A stretch of 64,000 nucleotides of DNA, from assembly GCA_037349315.1 (NCBI GenBank), contig JBAIAC010000001.1:9004501-9068500 (forward strand), in the 5' to 3' direction. Shown piece after piece: positions 52,126 to 64,000 of the stretch; within the stretch, counting starts at the first letter, position 1; each line of letters opens with the position of its first letter. Origin of the DNA: Chelydra serpentina. Lineage: Eukaryota > Chordata > Testudines > Chelydridae. The position numbers and the translations under genes were made by a program. The notes under the pieces are model-generated. The model was not told the origin of the DNA and searched no databases. It saw only the letters and a list, made by a program, of their open reading frames with translations.

Positions 52126-53132
52126 ACGAAGATCCATGGTCTGACATGGTGCCCCATTGAATTTGACTGCACTTGGTACAGATGCTTAGGTCACCCATGC
52201 CTAAAGCCAACCCTGTTCATACGCCACCAATGCTCTTATTAGAATTAAATGTTTTCTCCAGACTTTTCTTTAAAAAAAAAAAACCAACTTCAGATCTTTA
52301 GGATTATTTTTTTTGCCGTCTAAGCCATTTGAGCATTGGCTGGTTGGCAAAAATCCCAGTGAGACACTAGGGATCTTTCAAGTCAGCAGCACTACAATCC
52401 CCATATATAAGAGTTTGCCATAAAAATCTTTTGTGCTGCTAGTAGGGGCAGTTCTTGAAAATGTTCAATGAACGGAACTCGCAGTGAAGTCAATGGGAGT
52501 TCTAAGCCCAAAACACTCTTAGGTCTGAAGTCTCAGACTTGTTCATCCTCTTCTCATTGCTAACTTGCCTTTATGGATTCACAATTCACAGTCTTTCACA
52601 GCCTCTCCATTCTTTGAAGATTACAGATCATAATGAAGGCAATGGAAAATAAGCCATACTCAACACATATAAAAGATAAAAAGAGAAATGTGGAGAACAA
52701 ACATGACTGGCAACCCAAATTCTATGTCTCTTTTTTAGAGTCTGCTTTGTATAGTCACTTGATATATGAGCTTAGGAAGCAAGTCAAGCTTATTAGGCCT
52801 AGTGTGTGAAAGAGCAATGTAGCTAATTGTTTTATGTGCCTACGTAAGAAGTAAGCCAAAACATTAGGAGAAGTGTGGCCTTACTGAATCAGTCATTTCT
52901 GCATCCAGGCCTGTTGTCAATGATGTGGGCAGAATGGAATACTCACAAAACGCCATATTGTGAATCCCTACTCATCTTGCCAAGCACTTAGTCAAATAGT
53001 CCCATTGGTTTCTATAGGACTGCTCACTAGAGTAAGTGCTAACCACAATCTGTCCCTGTTTACACACGCAGACTACCTTTGGACTCCCTGAGTAACACAA
53101 TCCCCACTTTATGCTTGTGTTGGGGATAGACT
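52126..53132. other. Stretch with no gene seen
   Basis: AT-rich intron-like DNA with no recognisable repeat. Confidence 0.45.
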
Positions 53133-53250
53133 TAGGATGACCAGACAGCAAGTATGAAAAATCGGGACGGGGGGGTAATAGGCGCCTATATAACACTAAG
53201 CCCCAAATATCAGGCCTGTCCCTATAAAATCAGGACAGCTGGTCACCCTA
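53133..53250. mobile_element. hAT MITE, copy A3 (118 bp)
   Basis: Inverted ends taggatgaccaga / ctggtcaccctа-type are flanked by exact 8-bp duplications gatagact (53125-53132 and 53251-53258). It has the same orientation as A1. Confidence 0.92.
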
Positions 53251-54784
53251 GATAGACTGAGCCAGCACATTCAGATACAGATTTCTAAAAGTTTGGCAGT
53301 TTAGGGACCTGGGAGTTTGATTTGAGCCTACACCTTTCGTTTCTATCATTTCCTTAACTACCCTAACCTTATGTAGCCTTTTAAATAAAGTTTCCAAGAA
53401 ATAATAATTTCAGTTTGGTAACCGCAACATGATATAGACTAAAATCCCCTGGCAGAGGTAACCATGAGATGGATGATTGCATTTAAAACCGTTAATGTGC
53501 TAGCATGATCCTGTATTTTGGTGCCATTTTGGACAACGCAAAAACTCTGTAAGTTCACGGTGTATAGACTGTGCGATGGAGGAGTGTTGTTGCAGGTTGC
53601 TATATACAATGCTTCTTTTTATAAAACAAACAAATGCCTCAAAATTCTCCCCACTCTGCTCCCAAGGGTGTCTTTAGTAGGGAACAAACACGAGTCCTCG
53701 CTTCAAGCAGGCTCTTATTATAGCCCCATGTCAAGTTTCCATTGAGAAGAATGCTTTCTAAGTCAGAAATAACAACTTTGCAGGGAATATTGATACAGAC
53801 AGATTTTTGCAAGCTCTCACTGCTCTCAGTAAAACCTTTTGGGTCTTTTTAAGGAAAGCCTTTCCACAGGCTAACGTACATGGTATTACATACGAATGGA
53901 TTAACTCATATTTATGTTGACCCATAAGAATGTTGTTTCCTAATAAAATGTTTACTTATATGGAATCACTGGAGGAAAAGTTTTAATATTTCTCCTTCCA
54001 TTCGGATTTCAACAGCATAGTTCACATGCCTAAGTTTGTTTTTACATAACCGTGTGATCTAGACTTGGGAAGGATATGTATGGTCTTAAACTGAAAATCT
54101 TTTCTAGCCCTCAAATAGCTCTATATCATTTAATTGGGATGAAAACAGCAGTACCCAACAGAAATGTAATAGGGTTCTGAAGAAACTACTCCAAAAACCT
54201 ATAGAATTTAATAATGAGATCTTTTCTAGAGTTGTGGGGAGAGTTGTTTTTTTATTTTAAAAAGTTGGGTGTTTTTAAACCATCCAATAGTATTCTGTAG
54301 CAGAGAGAGAGAATTCTCTGGTTCAGAAGTTCTACAAAGGCTATCATTTCTATTAAATTCTATAGGACACTTTCATAAGGGAGGAGCTCTGGCAACATTA
54401 AGAGGAACCTGGCCATTGATCTATAACATAACAAAAAATGTTTCAGACTCTGTTGATAGCACTTAACTTTATGACTAGACAGAAAACTGGTATTATTTTG
54501 TTTATTTTAGAAACAGTCACTGGAAAGAAACTTGAACAACTATTACATGAAATAAGGAACTTCTTTTGCATTTCTTGTAATCCCCACACTACTAAAAAGT
54601 CAAATGGATTTGTGGGTGCACAAGGAATGCACTATCAAGACTTAAAGGTGACATGATTTGGTAGTGGTCTCAAGAACAAAAGACAGAATTCTACATGTAA
54701 TCCACTTGAAAAATGTGGGTGACACCTCCCTCTAGTAGCTGGTCTGCACAGAAGATAAGAGCCTTCTACTGCTACCAGGTCAAT

Positions 54785-54865
54785 GGAGTTAGTTCTGTAG
54801 TTCAAGAGGTAGAGGTCTTTGCTTTGGCAATGAGATCCTGGCTTCAAAGCCTGACTACAGGCTGT
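54785..54865 (+). mobile_element. tRNA-derived SINE head, unidentified family
   Basis: Box A (tagttcaagagg) is followed about 35 nt later by a weak box B (ggcttcaaagcc). It looks like a degraded SINE head rather than a tRNA gene because the acceptor stem does not pair. Confidence 0.45.
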
Positions 54866-55379
54866 GGTGAAGGATCATTACATATAGAGCACAAATATTT
54901 ATATTTCAGAAGTTGGCCATTTTCAGCTAGAGGTGCATAAAGAGATCAACATTATGGCTCCCTAAGCTCACAGATAAAGGCTTCAATTGTGTTTTTATCA
55001 ACATTTACAAATATTTTTTTTCTAGATTGAGAGGCTGTGAGTAAATTTTAGTTTCAAGGTAATTGTATATGCACTATGGTAACCCATGAAAAATAAAGGG
55101 TTTAAACTAAACAGCTAATACAACCTTAATTCTAGCACCATCAATGGGATGTTATCATTAATATAAGAAAACACAAAGTAAAGTTCACCCACTATGTTTA
55201 ACAATTTACATACATAATAAAAGGTACTATTCTTAATTGGCATACATGTCATGGAAAGCTGATTTGTAGGAGTGTCACTCGTGAAAAACAACACCTCATG
55301 ACTTGTTTAATTACAGGATATATGTTTACCAACATGAAAAAACATCCACAGGGTATTTGCTGGAAAGTTCAACAGAGGA

Positions 55380-55424
55380 TGAAAAGAAAAGAAAAGAAAA
55401 GAAAAGAAAAGAAAAGAAAAGAAG
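55380..55424. repeat. (GAAAA)n microsatellite
   Basis: About eight uninterrupted gaaaa units, within an otherwise featureless AT-rich stretch (53260-55936) where I see no gene. Confidence 0.95.
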
Positions 55425-55937
55425 GAAAATGGTCCTACGAAGGCTGATTCATGAATGCAAAACATGGGAGAAGTAAAAACTGTGTAACAATGCAGACAGT
55501 TGTAACTTTTGGTATTTACATGGCAGCTAATCCATGCAGACACTGACCTCAGCAGGATTACAGGGCAAACTTTGCACAAAGATGAACTGTTCCTAAACAA
55601 TTTCTTTAGTACGCAAGCCATGTATTTTGAGCCTGACATATTATTTTTAAAATTTTAAAGTGATATAGTCTGAAGTACTCAGCAACAATCTCTTTGGGGG
55701 TGAGTGTTGGCTGGGGGAGGGTTAATTAGTCTACTCAAGTGGCTAGCTATTAATGTAATAGTTCACAAACCACCTGCTAAATATTGGTAAGGTCAGTATT
55801 ATCCCATTAAACTTCCTGAAACTCACACTGGCAACCAGTTTTAACTCCTGCAGGAAACAATGATACAGATTTCCAGAGAACTGTTTTTTCATAAAGTTTT
55901 ATAAAAATTTTCCATTTACACTAAGGTCCCTTTACAC

Positions 55938-56160
55938 CAGTGGTTCTCAACCAAAGGTCCGGGGCCCCCCGGGCGGGCACAAGCAGGTTTTAGGGGGGCC
56001 ACCAAGCAAGCAGGGCCAGCATTAGACTCACTGGAGACTCGCCTGAGTTCTAATTTAGAGCCACAGCATCTTGTGCCTTGGAAAATCCCATGCAAGGGCC
56101 AGGAAACTCTTTGAGGTCCCTTCAAATCATTCCGCTGAGGCAAGGGTTCTCCATCCTCTG
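55938..56160. mobile_element. hAT-like fragment with one cagtggttctcaacc end
   Basis: Starts agtggttctcaacc followed by a GC-rich segment. No matching right end is seen before the next element begins at 56161, so it appears truncated. Confidence 0.5.
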
Positions 56161-56942
56161 CAGTGGTTCTCAAACTTTTTTTTGCAGACCACTTGAAAAT
56201 TGCTGAGGGTCTCAGCGGACCACTTAATGATCTTTCCAAATGTTGTTTGTACTGTTAGCTAACTATTGTAAAGCACTTTGGATAAAAGCACTATATAAAA
56301 AAAACCACCTTAATAATGATTAACTTTTTTTTGTTCTACAAATAAAAGCACACAACTCATATTTTAATATCAATAGTCTTACCTTTCTAATGCGATGGAT
56401 GTGCCCTCTCTCCCCCGCTGCGGGAGCCCCCGAGCTGGGGCTGGAAAGGAAGGGGGTCTCTCCCTTTTCCCCCACTGTGGCAGCCCGTGAGCTGGAAAGG
56501 AGTGAAGGTCTCTCCCTCTCTCCCCCACCGCAGTAGCCCCTGAGCTGGGGCTGGGAAGGAGTGGGGTCTCTCCCCCGCCACAGCAGCCACAGAGCTAAGG
56601 CTGGGAATGAGGGCCATCTCTCCCCGGCAGCCGCAGCCCTGGAGCTGGGTAAAGTCGCCTCTTTCTCTGGCTGCCACAGCCCTGCACATCCCAAATTCCC
56701 CCACCCCTTCTTCTCACCCCACTGCCCCTTCCCACCAACCCCCTATTCTTCCCGAGGCCAACACTTCACCTTACATGTGCATCTTCTCCAGGGTCGAGGC
56801 ACCTCCACTAACTGGTGGGTGGCCCTTCATTCGCTCGTGTGTGGCCACCCAGGTGTGTACCTTAGAGGGAACTATCCGCGGACCACCTGAATGGAGCTCA
56901 CAGACCACTAGTGGTCCACGGACCACCGTTTGAGAACTACTG
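56161..56942. mobile_element. hAT-like element with cagtggttctcaaac ends
   Basis: Left end cagtggttctcaaac and right end gtttgagaactactg are inverted. Both subterminal regions contain 'gaccac' direct blocks. The interior has a GC-rich series of gagctggggctgg units at 56420-56650. The 8-bp flanks do not match, so the target duplication is lost or the ends are composite. Confidence 0.7.
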
Positions 56943-58098
56943 ATATGGAATAGGCAGGGAACAATAGACACCAAACCTGCTGATGTTCTAAGAACACCAC
57001 ATCTCATGGTATCCACAATAGGCAACAACAGTTGCCCTTTTGAGTCCTACTCTTGTGGCCTTGCTGCTGGTGACCGTTACAAGCTTCCCCCAGCTCTTCC
57101 TCAGAGAAATTTCAATGGGTGGAAGTGGAATTCACATAAGATAATGCTGATGGGAGAAGCTGCTGTGGAGAGTGGTTATCTCCTCACCTATGCCATTCAG
57201 CACACCTTCTCCCCTATCTGCAGAGCCCTGACTTCACAAAGTTTGGTTGGGGAGGCTTCCATAGGATTGTGCGGAAAAGGAACATTCTGCAGAGGGGATA
57301 CCCTTTCATTTGGTGGCTGCTGTCATTTTAAGGCCCCTTTTCACGGCAAGAAAGGTGTAAAATGCCTTTGTGCAAATGAGAATCAGGACCTCTATATAAT
57401 ATTTATAGGGCATGATACATTGTGCCTCTGGAGTTATTACAATGTATCCCCTAAATATATTCTGTATTTAGGCATCTTTGATAATATCTTTTTCTGTCTT
57501 CAATATACAGCACCACAAAGGCTTATGACCTGTTACTCTGGGTTAACTGAGGTAAATCTGTAGTTAGACAGTTTCTTAAGTGCATATTATTTCCCTACTG
57601 CAAGGACTCCTTCAGAACTGTTTCATATTTATTGCTTCAGTGTGTGTTTGGAAACTTTTAAATATCCATTATTCCCCTAATTGATCATAGCAATTCCATT
57701 TGTGTCATTATGTTTGTCAGGATACATTTAGGCACTTGTTTCAAAATGGGTGTTATTTACCTAATAGACCATAAAATCTCCCTTGGAAACCTTATGCTTT
57801 TTCAGGTAAATAAATACTGTGGATGCCATAGTGTTTACCTGTTAATACTTTATTTTACCACCATCTATTTGGAGAAACCAGGTACCATAGTTAGTTTAGG
57901 TTACTCGTGACCAAGGTTTTCTCAGGACATTTGCTTCTACATGATATTGGCCCTGGATACATACCACACTGGCACTGAGCCTTCCACTGATGGGTATCTG
58001 CACTCATACACCAGCTGTTACCTAGATTTTGCTCTTGCTGTTATATGCCCAATGATGTGGAATACTTTTCTTCTCCCCCCACTTATCCTGAATCAGTC
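56943..58098. other. Stretch with no supported gene
   Basis: A 185-codon plus-strand ORF at 57006-57563 is the longest here, but it has no domain, signal or splice pattern and looks like chance. Confidence 0.45.
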
Positions 58099-58114
58099 TT
58101 TTTCTTCCCAAGAG

Positions 58115-58316
58115 AGGCGAGGTGGGTGAGGTAATATCTTGGATCAACTTTTCTCTGTGAGAGAGACAAGCCTGAGAGGTCTGAAGAAGAGCTCTGTGTA
58201 AGTTCGAAAGCTTGTCTTTCTCACCAACAGAAGTGGGTTCAATAAAAGATATTACCTCACCCACCTTATCTCTCTAATATCCTGAGATCAACGTGGCTAC
58301 AACTACACTGCATACA
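58115..58316 (-). mobile_element. SINE-like foldback element FB4, diverged family member
   Basis: Ends ggtgggtgaggtaatatctt (58121-58140) and its exact complement (58246-58265) form 20-bp perfect arms. Pairing continues inward less perfectly to aagcttg. On the minus strand the head is gtagttgtagccacgttga, related to the head of FB1-FB3. Bounding repeats of 16 bp (58099-58114 and 58317-58332) match 14/16. Confidence 0.75.
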
Positions 58317-58688
58317 TTTTTCATCCCAAAAGCATTTTTTGCCAAATGATACGCTAAACCTTAGAACTACCATTGTCAGCTCTATTTATTACCCCTCCTT
58401 TCAGCCCTTTTCTTAAATTATTTTTGTGTGTTCATATTTTTAGAAGGAGGTATTATACAGTATTGTATTTTGTTTTATTTTGTTTCATGGTTCTGCAAGT
58501 GCTTACATAAGAGAAGGGGGCTACATTATTCTGATTTATTATTGATAATAAATCAAGAAGAGCTATCTGGAATAGCTAAAATAAGTATCTGAGATGCAGC
58601 CCTTTATTTCAATGTCCTTTCTGGTGCTTTCACATGCTGATTCTGAAGGGCCATAATTCGGCCCTACTGAGGCCAAATTCACATTGAC

Positions 58689-59440
58689 ATTTTACTCCTG
58701 GGGGAATTCTGCGTCACTGCGCATGCGCAGAATTCATGTCCCCCGCAGATTTCTTTGCTTCCACGCAGAAAAATGACTTTCTAACAGGGAAGCAAAGGGA
58801 AGCTGCAAGAGCAGTCATGCACCACACCCTAGCTGCGCAGGTACATCATTTCAGACACCCAGAGCAGGCGACAGAGAGGTAAATCGCCACAGGGCTGGGG
58901 ACTTCCCATCCAGTAGCTCCTATCCTGAGCTGGGATCAGCTGCTAGTTCCAGTTGGGCTGGAGGCAGGAGAGGTCAGTACTGCCTCTTCCACTGCAAGGA
59001 GTGGCTGGGGCTGTGTCAGACCGCCCCCCCCGAAACTTCCCCCAGCTGCAGGAAGCTCAGCATCCTCCCCTGCTTCCTGCCCCCATCACTCCTCAGCTGC
59101 AGTGGGAGGGGTCACTGTACAGAGAGTTGCTCCCCCACCTGCCCAACCCCCATGCATCCAGACTTCCCATACCCAGACACCCCCGCCAAGCCTCACCTGT
59201 ACACCCAGAACCCCCACAGCTCTCCATGCCTGAGCCCCACCCCATTGACCCTCAACCCTTGCATCTGGAGTCCCCCTGTTCCCAGACGCCTTGCCTCTGG
59301 ACCCCCACCCCTGCATCCAGACCACCCCCTATTCAGCTCCCTGCACTCAAACCTCCATCCTTACGAGCCCCATGCCCCTGCACCATCCTGAGCCTCCACA
59401 TCAAGACCCCCATACCACTGATCCCCAATTAGCTGAATGG
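58689..59440. repeat. Dispersed GC-rich repeat with C-rich minisatellite tail
   Basis: Begins tactcctgggggaattctg, followed by a near-perfect tgcgcatgcgca palindrome, then a GC-rich body. Bases 59140-59430 consist of degenerate (c)cccatgcatccagac-like units. I recognise the opening as a common turtle repeat but cannot name it. ORFs here come from the C-rich repeat. Confidence 0.5.
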
Positions 59441-59534
59441 TGAAAAAGTCTGACTTGTTAACATAATAGAGCTAGCCTATTATGTGTCAAGTGTGCATGA
59501 GAGGAACTTCCCCACTTGCATATGATCAAATAGA

Positions 59535-59745
59535 ATATAATTCAGCTGAGATCCAGGTTCAATTCTCTGCTCTGTGACAGACTTCCTATCTGACTTTGGG
59601 CAAGTCATCTAGTCTCCCTGTGTTTCAGTCCCCCATTTGTAGAATATGGATAATACTTCCCTATCTCACTGGAGTGTTGTGAGGATAAAACATACATTAA
59701 AAGATTGTGAGACACTCAGATACTATCACACTGGGCACCATATAA
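59535..59745 (+). mobile_element. CORE-SINE (MIR-like)
   Basis: Includes the box-B-like ggttcaattctctgctctg and then the conserved core ctttgggcaagtcatctag...ctccctgtgtttcag. The tail pattern gaatatggataatac...gtgttgtgaggataaaa follows. This is the ancient amniote MIR/CORE arrangement. Confidence 0.8.
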
Positions 59746-59799
59746 GTACCTTTGATGACAGATTTTCTTTGCTGGTGCTTCAGGCTGGCCACGTGAATA

Positions 59800-60371
59800 A
59801 ATATTTTCTATGTCCTGTCTGGCTTGTGTCCTTAGTACCCTCCTTTTCTGTTGTGAAAGCTGGGTTACATACTCCAAACAGGAGTGGAGGTTGAATAGTT
59901 TCCACCTCCGCTGTCTTAGAAGAATCTCTGTCGTTACTTGGGACCAATGGATCACCAGTAACAAGATCCTTGCAAGAACTGGCCTACAGACTATGCTGGA
60001 CGTTCGCAGGCTTCGCTGGAGCGCACGCCTCAAGATCATCTGCCGAAGGCTGTGCTCTATGGTCAACTTAAGAACTGCCTGTGACACAGAGGAAGGCTGA
60101 AGATCTGATACAGCAACAAGGTCAAGCAAGGCCTCAATACATTCAGCATTCCCACTGGCGACTGGGAAAATCCTGCCCACAATCATTCAGTTTGGAGAAA
60201 CCGGATTAAGACTGGTGTAGTCATGATGGAGAGCCATCAGAGAGCCCAGGCTGAGGCCCGCAGGTGAGCCAGGAAGCAGAGTGTGCTCCAGCCTCTACCT
60301 GTAGCCACTGTGGGAAGGTTTGCTGCTCACGCATCGGGCTCTTTTCCCATGCCATAGCTAAGCACTACTGA
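59800..60371 (+). pseudogene. LINE ORF2 C-terminal end with zinc knuckle (broken)
   Basis: The plus strand encodes the 'LLFCCESWVTYSK...FHLRCLRRI' block and 'RRLRWSARL', typical of the region after the RT in some non-LTR elements. After a frame change comes a clean C2H2 knuckle, CSHCGKVCCSRIGLFSH...KH (60300-60368), ending at a tga stop at 60369. The clade is uncertain. Confidence 0.65.
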
Positions 60372-63300
60372 TGGCCTGACTTTGTCGCATCTCCTTTTGT
60401 CTCTCAAGATGCTTGATGGCCATATAACTGTCTGCAGTTGACATGCTGTGATGTGATAGGAGTAGAAGCCCTATAAATATAATTCTCCCTCTCTAAAATC
60501 CTCCATCTAAGCATAAATTCTCTGGAGAGGAGATCTAGAGAATGGCTGGGGCAATTTTTCTTTCAGTTCCACATAAAAGGTAGTACTGGATTAAAGTGGT
60601 CGTTGGTAAAAAACAAAGTGTATCTGTATGTTTATATTTATAATCTATATGCTCACTCACTCTTGTTCCTCTGAGACTGCTATTGTAACTAAGTTCTACT
60701 AGTTTGTGGTCAAGGAGAGGGAAGACTGTAGGAAAAATGGTCATTCAGGCAGCTCACCATGTGGCAAATAATACTCATGTGAATTTCTTTAAATCCAGAA
60801 CAAATTACCAGCTATACATACAGTCTGTTTCAATTTTATTTCCCTTTCATTTACTGTAGACCCTGACCTCCTATTAAACTTGTAAGTAAATTTAGCTAAT
60901 TGACACGGTTTTTATTTCTTTTAATGCCTGCTTCAGTAATTTAATCTAAAATGTACATGAAAAATTATTGTTATTACACTGGTGACTTATTCTGGTCCAT
61001 TCTTTTCTAATCACTTTTCTGGTGGTATCAATACATTTTACCACTTTGTTTTAATTCTTTTTCTCTTACTGAAGAATAATTGCCTTTCAGGTTTGGCCTA
61101 GTGGATCGCAAATTATCTTCTCTTTCTGCCAACATTAATTTTGTCCATAATTAATTTGTTAAGTGATCCCGAGATATTCTGGCCTTATCACTTTTCAGCA
61201 CAAGCTTGGCAGCAGGTCCATTTTGTTTCAGTGTCTGGTTCTCCCAGCTAGGTTGGTTATGGTTTATCCGAGGTCTTCCTGGCAAAGTCCTGGCATTGGC
61301 TATTCTGACTAGTGTTGGCTTTCATGCTCTACTGAAAATGTTGGGTTTCTTACTGGCTGGTTTCCTCTTTTGTAATCCTTCTGGTTACTTTGGAGTTCTG
61401 CTTTCCCTCTGGCATTGGCCTTGCTGGTTCCAAACTAGGTGCCAGATTGTCTGGCTTCTAGCTCTCCTTTTTACTGAGGAATGCAAATTCTCATCTTTTA
61501 TTAGTTATTATTACACCTTTTCCTTTTGATTATTGGAATGGTTAGTACTTTGCCTTCAGGTGAATTGGCTTAATGGATCTCTTCTGAAACAGCTCATAGA
61601 TGCAGGTACTGTTGGCTACAGTTCAATACCAGGTACAAATCATGTTAAAAAGAGCAGACAGTAGTAACAGATTAAAACCTGTCAGGCTTATTAAACAGAC
61701 GATGACAAACTAACTTCTGTGACATCAAGTCATTTTAGTCCACCTCCTAATTAATTAATTTTCATTTTCTTCACTTAAACTCTGAGGAGCAACTTAACTG
61801 GAAATTAAAATGCTGCAGGTTTCAGTGATTTTTTTTTCTGAATTTCAAAACTGGACAGATTTTTCCATTTTCCAAAATTTGCTGCAGTTTTTTTTTGTAT
61901 TTAAAAAATGTTCAGAAATTTAAAAAATTCAATTCTGAAAACTCCCGCCAAGACCCCAATCCCCCAAGCATTTATGCACGGGCTTAACTTTATGCACGTG
62001 AGTAGTCTCATTGAGTTAAAACAGACTTTCACATGCACAGAGTGAAGCACATGCCTAACAGCTTGCTAGAGTGGATCCGCTGTAACTAAGTCGACCAATC
62101 AAAACTGACAATGAAAAAACCCAAGAACAAAAAAGAAAACAAAAACCAGTAAATGCAAAATGAAAACTTAAAATGTTAAATAATTATAAAAGATTTCTGT
62201 CAAAACATGGAAAATATTGGGACTATCAAAATGTTTTCATGAAAATAACCATGTTTTAAATGGTCACATTTTACACCCCCTGACCTCCATGTTCCCTTCA
62301 AAAAATGTGATCCATTTTTTTTTACTTGCTCTGTTGAACAACTTAAATCTAGAGTTGCTTAAATATGTTCGACCAACAATGACACTGAGAGTTATCCCTT
62401 TCTCTGCTGCACTCTTCCGTCTAACAGCATGGTTTAAACCCTTTGAAGTGCCAACGTTTCATGGTAATATATGGAACAGCACCCGAGAACAGTTTGCCCT
62501 GGGCGCTGTTCCACATATTACAATGCAACATTGGAAAGAGCATTCAACAGCATGTGAGAGGTCACAGCCTCATTCCAAATATAATGCAACGATTGCAGCA
62601 ATGGTGTGACAGAAATATCAACTGTTTTAGAGACAAACAAACTGGTAGAGCCCTATGGAGACTCAGCCTTAACTTTGATTTCCTTTCCTTTTGTCAGTTT
62701 GTGTCTCCGCCTTTGAATGCCAAGGTTTTAACTTTAGGATTCTATCTTCAAGATTCTAATGCGATGAAAAATAAAATCAAATTTATTCTCATTTCACTGT
62801 TCAAAAAAAATTGACCAAAAAATTATAATGGATTGGGACTTGTTTATTTATTTCCATTGACACAACAAAGATGTTTCTCAATGTTGTAGAGAAAACTGCA
62901 GGGACCGAGTGATTTCAATAAACCATAGTATTAACATGTGCTGTGGTATAGTAGATTTTTATTTCACATGCGTATCCAGGAGTTAAAGTCTACTTATCAA
63001 GTGCAGGAAGATAATACACATTTTTCCTGTTATGAAAGTAAAAACAGAAATACCAAACATCCTAAAATAATTGACATTCAAAACAGAAAATAAATATTTT
63101 TTCATACTTTCTGTGAGCAATAAGGTTTTGCTGTTGTTATCTGTCATGAAGTGCTGTTCCCCTTCCTACAGTGTCTGCAGGAACATGGTTGCCCTTCCAG
63201 GAATGTAAACTTGGCATTAGCCCTGGCAGACTCCCACTCCCTCCCCCGCGCTCTCATTTAACATCAATTCACTCCCATACTATAATTGGAAGGTAGGGGT

Positions 63301-64000
63301 CGCAGTTTTATTTACATAATGTAACATTAAAAAAACGGGCATTAAACAAGGAAAACCTTGCACCAAATAAACATGAGTAAAAAAATAATGACGCTGCTCT
63401 TCCCATTGGGAACTCCTCTTGGAAATAGCATACCATTCCCAAAATTAGGGGAATGTTGCTAGTCTACCTTCTTAATGTTATATGCCCATTAATCTTTCCT
63501 TATATACCCAATTTTTCTGCAAGCCCAATGCTTCCCATCTAAACTGAGGAATTTCTTAAGTTCCAAAACCAGGAGAAAATTTTAAAACATTCTACAGTTG
63601 AAAGGACCAAATGGTTTACATCCTATTCCCACAGTCTCTCTCTTCCTTCCCACAGCCACAAATCTCCTACATAACAGCAGTTTTCAGCACAACACATAAG
63701 CTAGGCAGATGGCAAGGTGGACTCTTTCAGACAGAATGCCAGAACCAGGAGAACCAAAACACTTCTTCCCACTTCACATCTTCTTCAGCCCTGTTTCTCT
63801 TCACCCTAGCCCATTGCCTTTTCCTGCAAGGAGGCATCCTGCTTATTCCTTCATTTAGGGATTGCTGACCTGCCTATGTTCAATAGAGGGAGAATGTAGA
63901 GAGGCTGGGAGACCAGAATATTAAACCCCTTGAGCCATCATCCCCCAGTTTTGGAGACTAAGACCCTTAAACTTAGGGCTAGAATGTGTTTCAAGGAACA
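60372..64000. other. Stretch with no gene seen
   Basis: AT-rich intron-like DNA. ORFs at 61206-61529, 62217-62609 and 62443-62814 have no recognisable domains. I searched the minus strand by eye for the PRKCE exon preceding 27794 and did not see it. Confidence 0.45.

Noticed and set aside
57006..57563. 185-codon plus-strand ORF
   Set aside because: It has no domain, signal or splice context. Composition and surroundings fit chance in intron DNA.
58953..59432. 159-codon proline-rich ORF
   Set aside because: It is encoded by a C-rich minisatellite-like repeat.
61206..61529. Hydrophobic 107-codon ORF resembling a membrane protein
   Set aside because: T-rich sequence gives hydrophobic residues by chance; no conserved motif or gene context.

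Overview
This window is vertebrate intron sequence, and its repeats point to a cryptodiran turtle. Four full copies of a tRNA-headed SINE carry a CR1-type 3' tail (the tortoise CryI/Pol III SINE design). CR1 LINE copies of several ages, and short Harbinger and hAT elements with intact target-site duplications, make up most of the rest. There are no bacterial-style genes, operons, CRISPR arrays or real tRNA/rRNA genes.

The only host gene I can support is PRKCE (protein kinase C epsilon), transcribed on the minus strand. Three consecutive internal coding exons are present, each with clean AG acceptor and GT donor sites: 27656-27794 (catalytic loop, DFG, activation loop, APE), 21806-21994 (middle of the kinase C-lobe) and 6706-6852 (end of the C-lobe and start of the AGC C-tail). 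Together they encode about 158 residues in a continuous frame. I found neither the preceding exon (expected above 27.8 kb) nor the terminal exon with the turn and hydrophobic motifs (expected below 6.7 kb), so both probably lie outside the window.

Layout. 0-7.4 kb: a truncated Harbinger MITE, hAT-like copies, an old CR1 fragment split by a SINE, and the last PRKCE exon here. 7.4-11.7 kb: sparse, with a retro-insertion that carries a 42-bp copy of DNA from 2.3 kb away. 11.7-18.9 kb: an old L2-like LINE interrupted by a nearly full-length but broken CR1 (ORF1 zinc finger plus SGNH esterase, ORF2 endonuclease plus RT) and again by a perfect foldback element. 21-28 kb: two exons, a CR1-like fragment, and a foldback element that has captured an 18S rRNA piece. 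28-36 kb: three DNA transposons with target-site evidence, and a CR1 holding a Harbinger MITE. 39-43.3 kb: a third foldback, a Gypsy integrase scrap and a DIRS-like retrotransposon. 44-48 kb: CR1, LTR-like and hAT elements. 50-64 kb: SINE, split CR1, hAT elements, a fourth foldback, a CORE/MIR SINE and the 3' end of another LINE.

The most unusual signal is a family of short SINE-like repeats with a conserved 5' head (gtagccgtgttagtctg). Four of the five copies have turned into inverted duplications, and two of these have arms that match perfectly. The insertions are flanked by 12-16 bp direct repeats. One includes antisense 18S rRNA and another ends in a local DNA copy. I read this as target-primed insertion with template switching and snap-back synthesis; this is inference from sequence.
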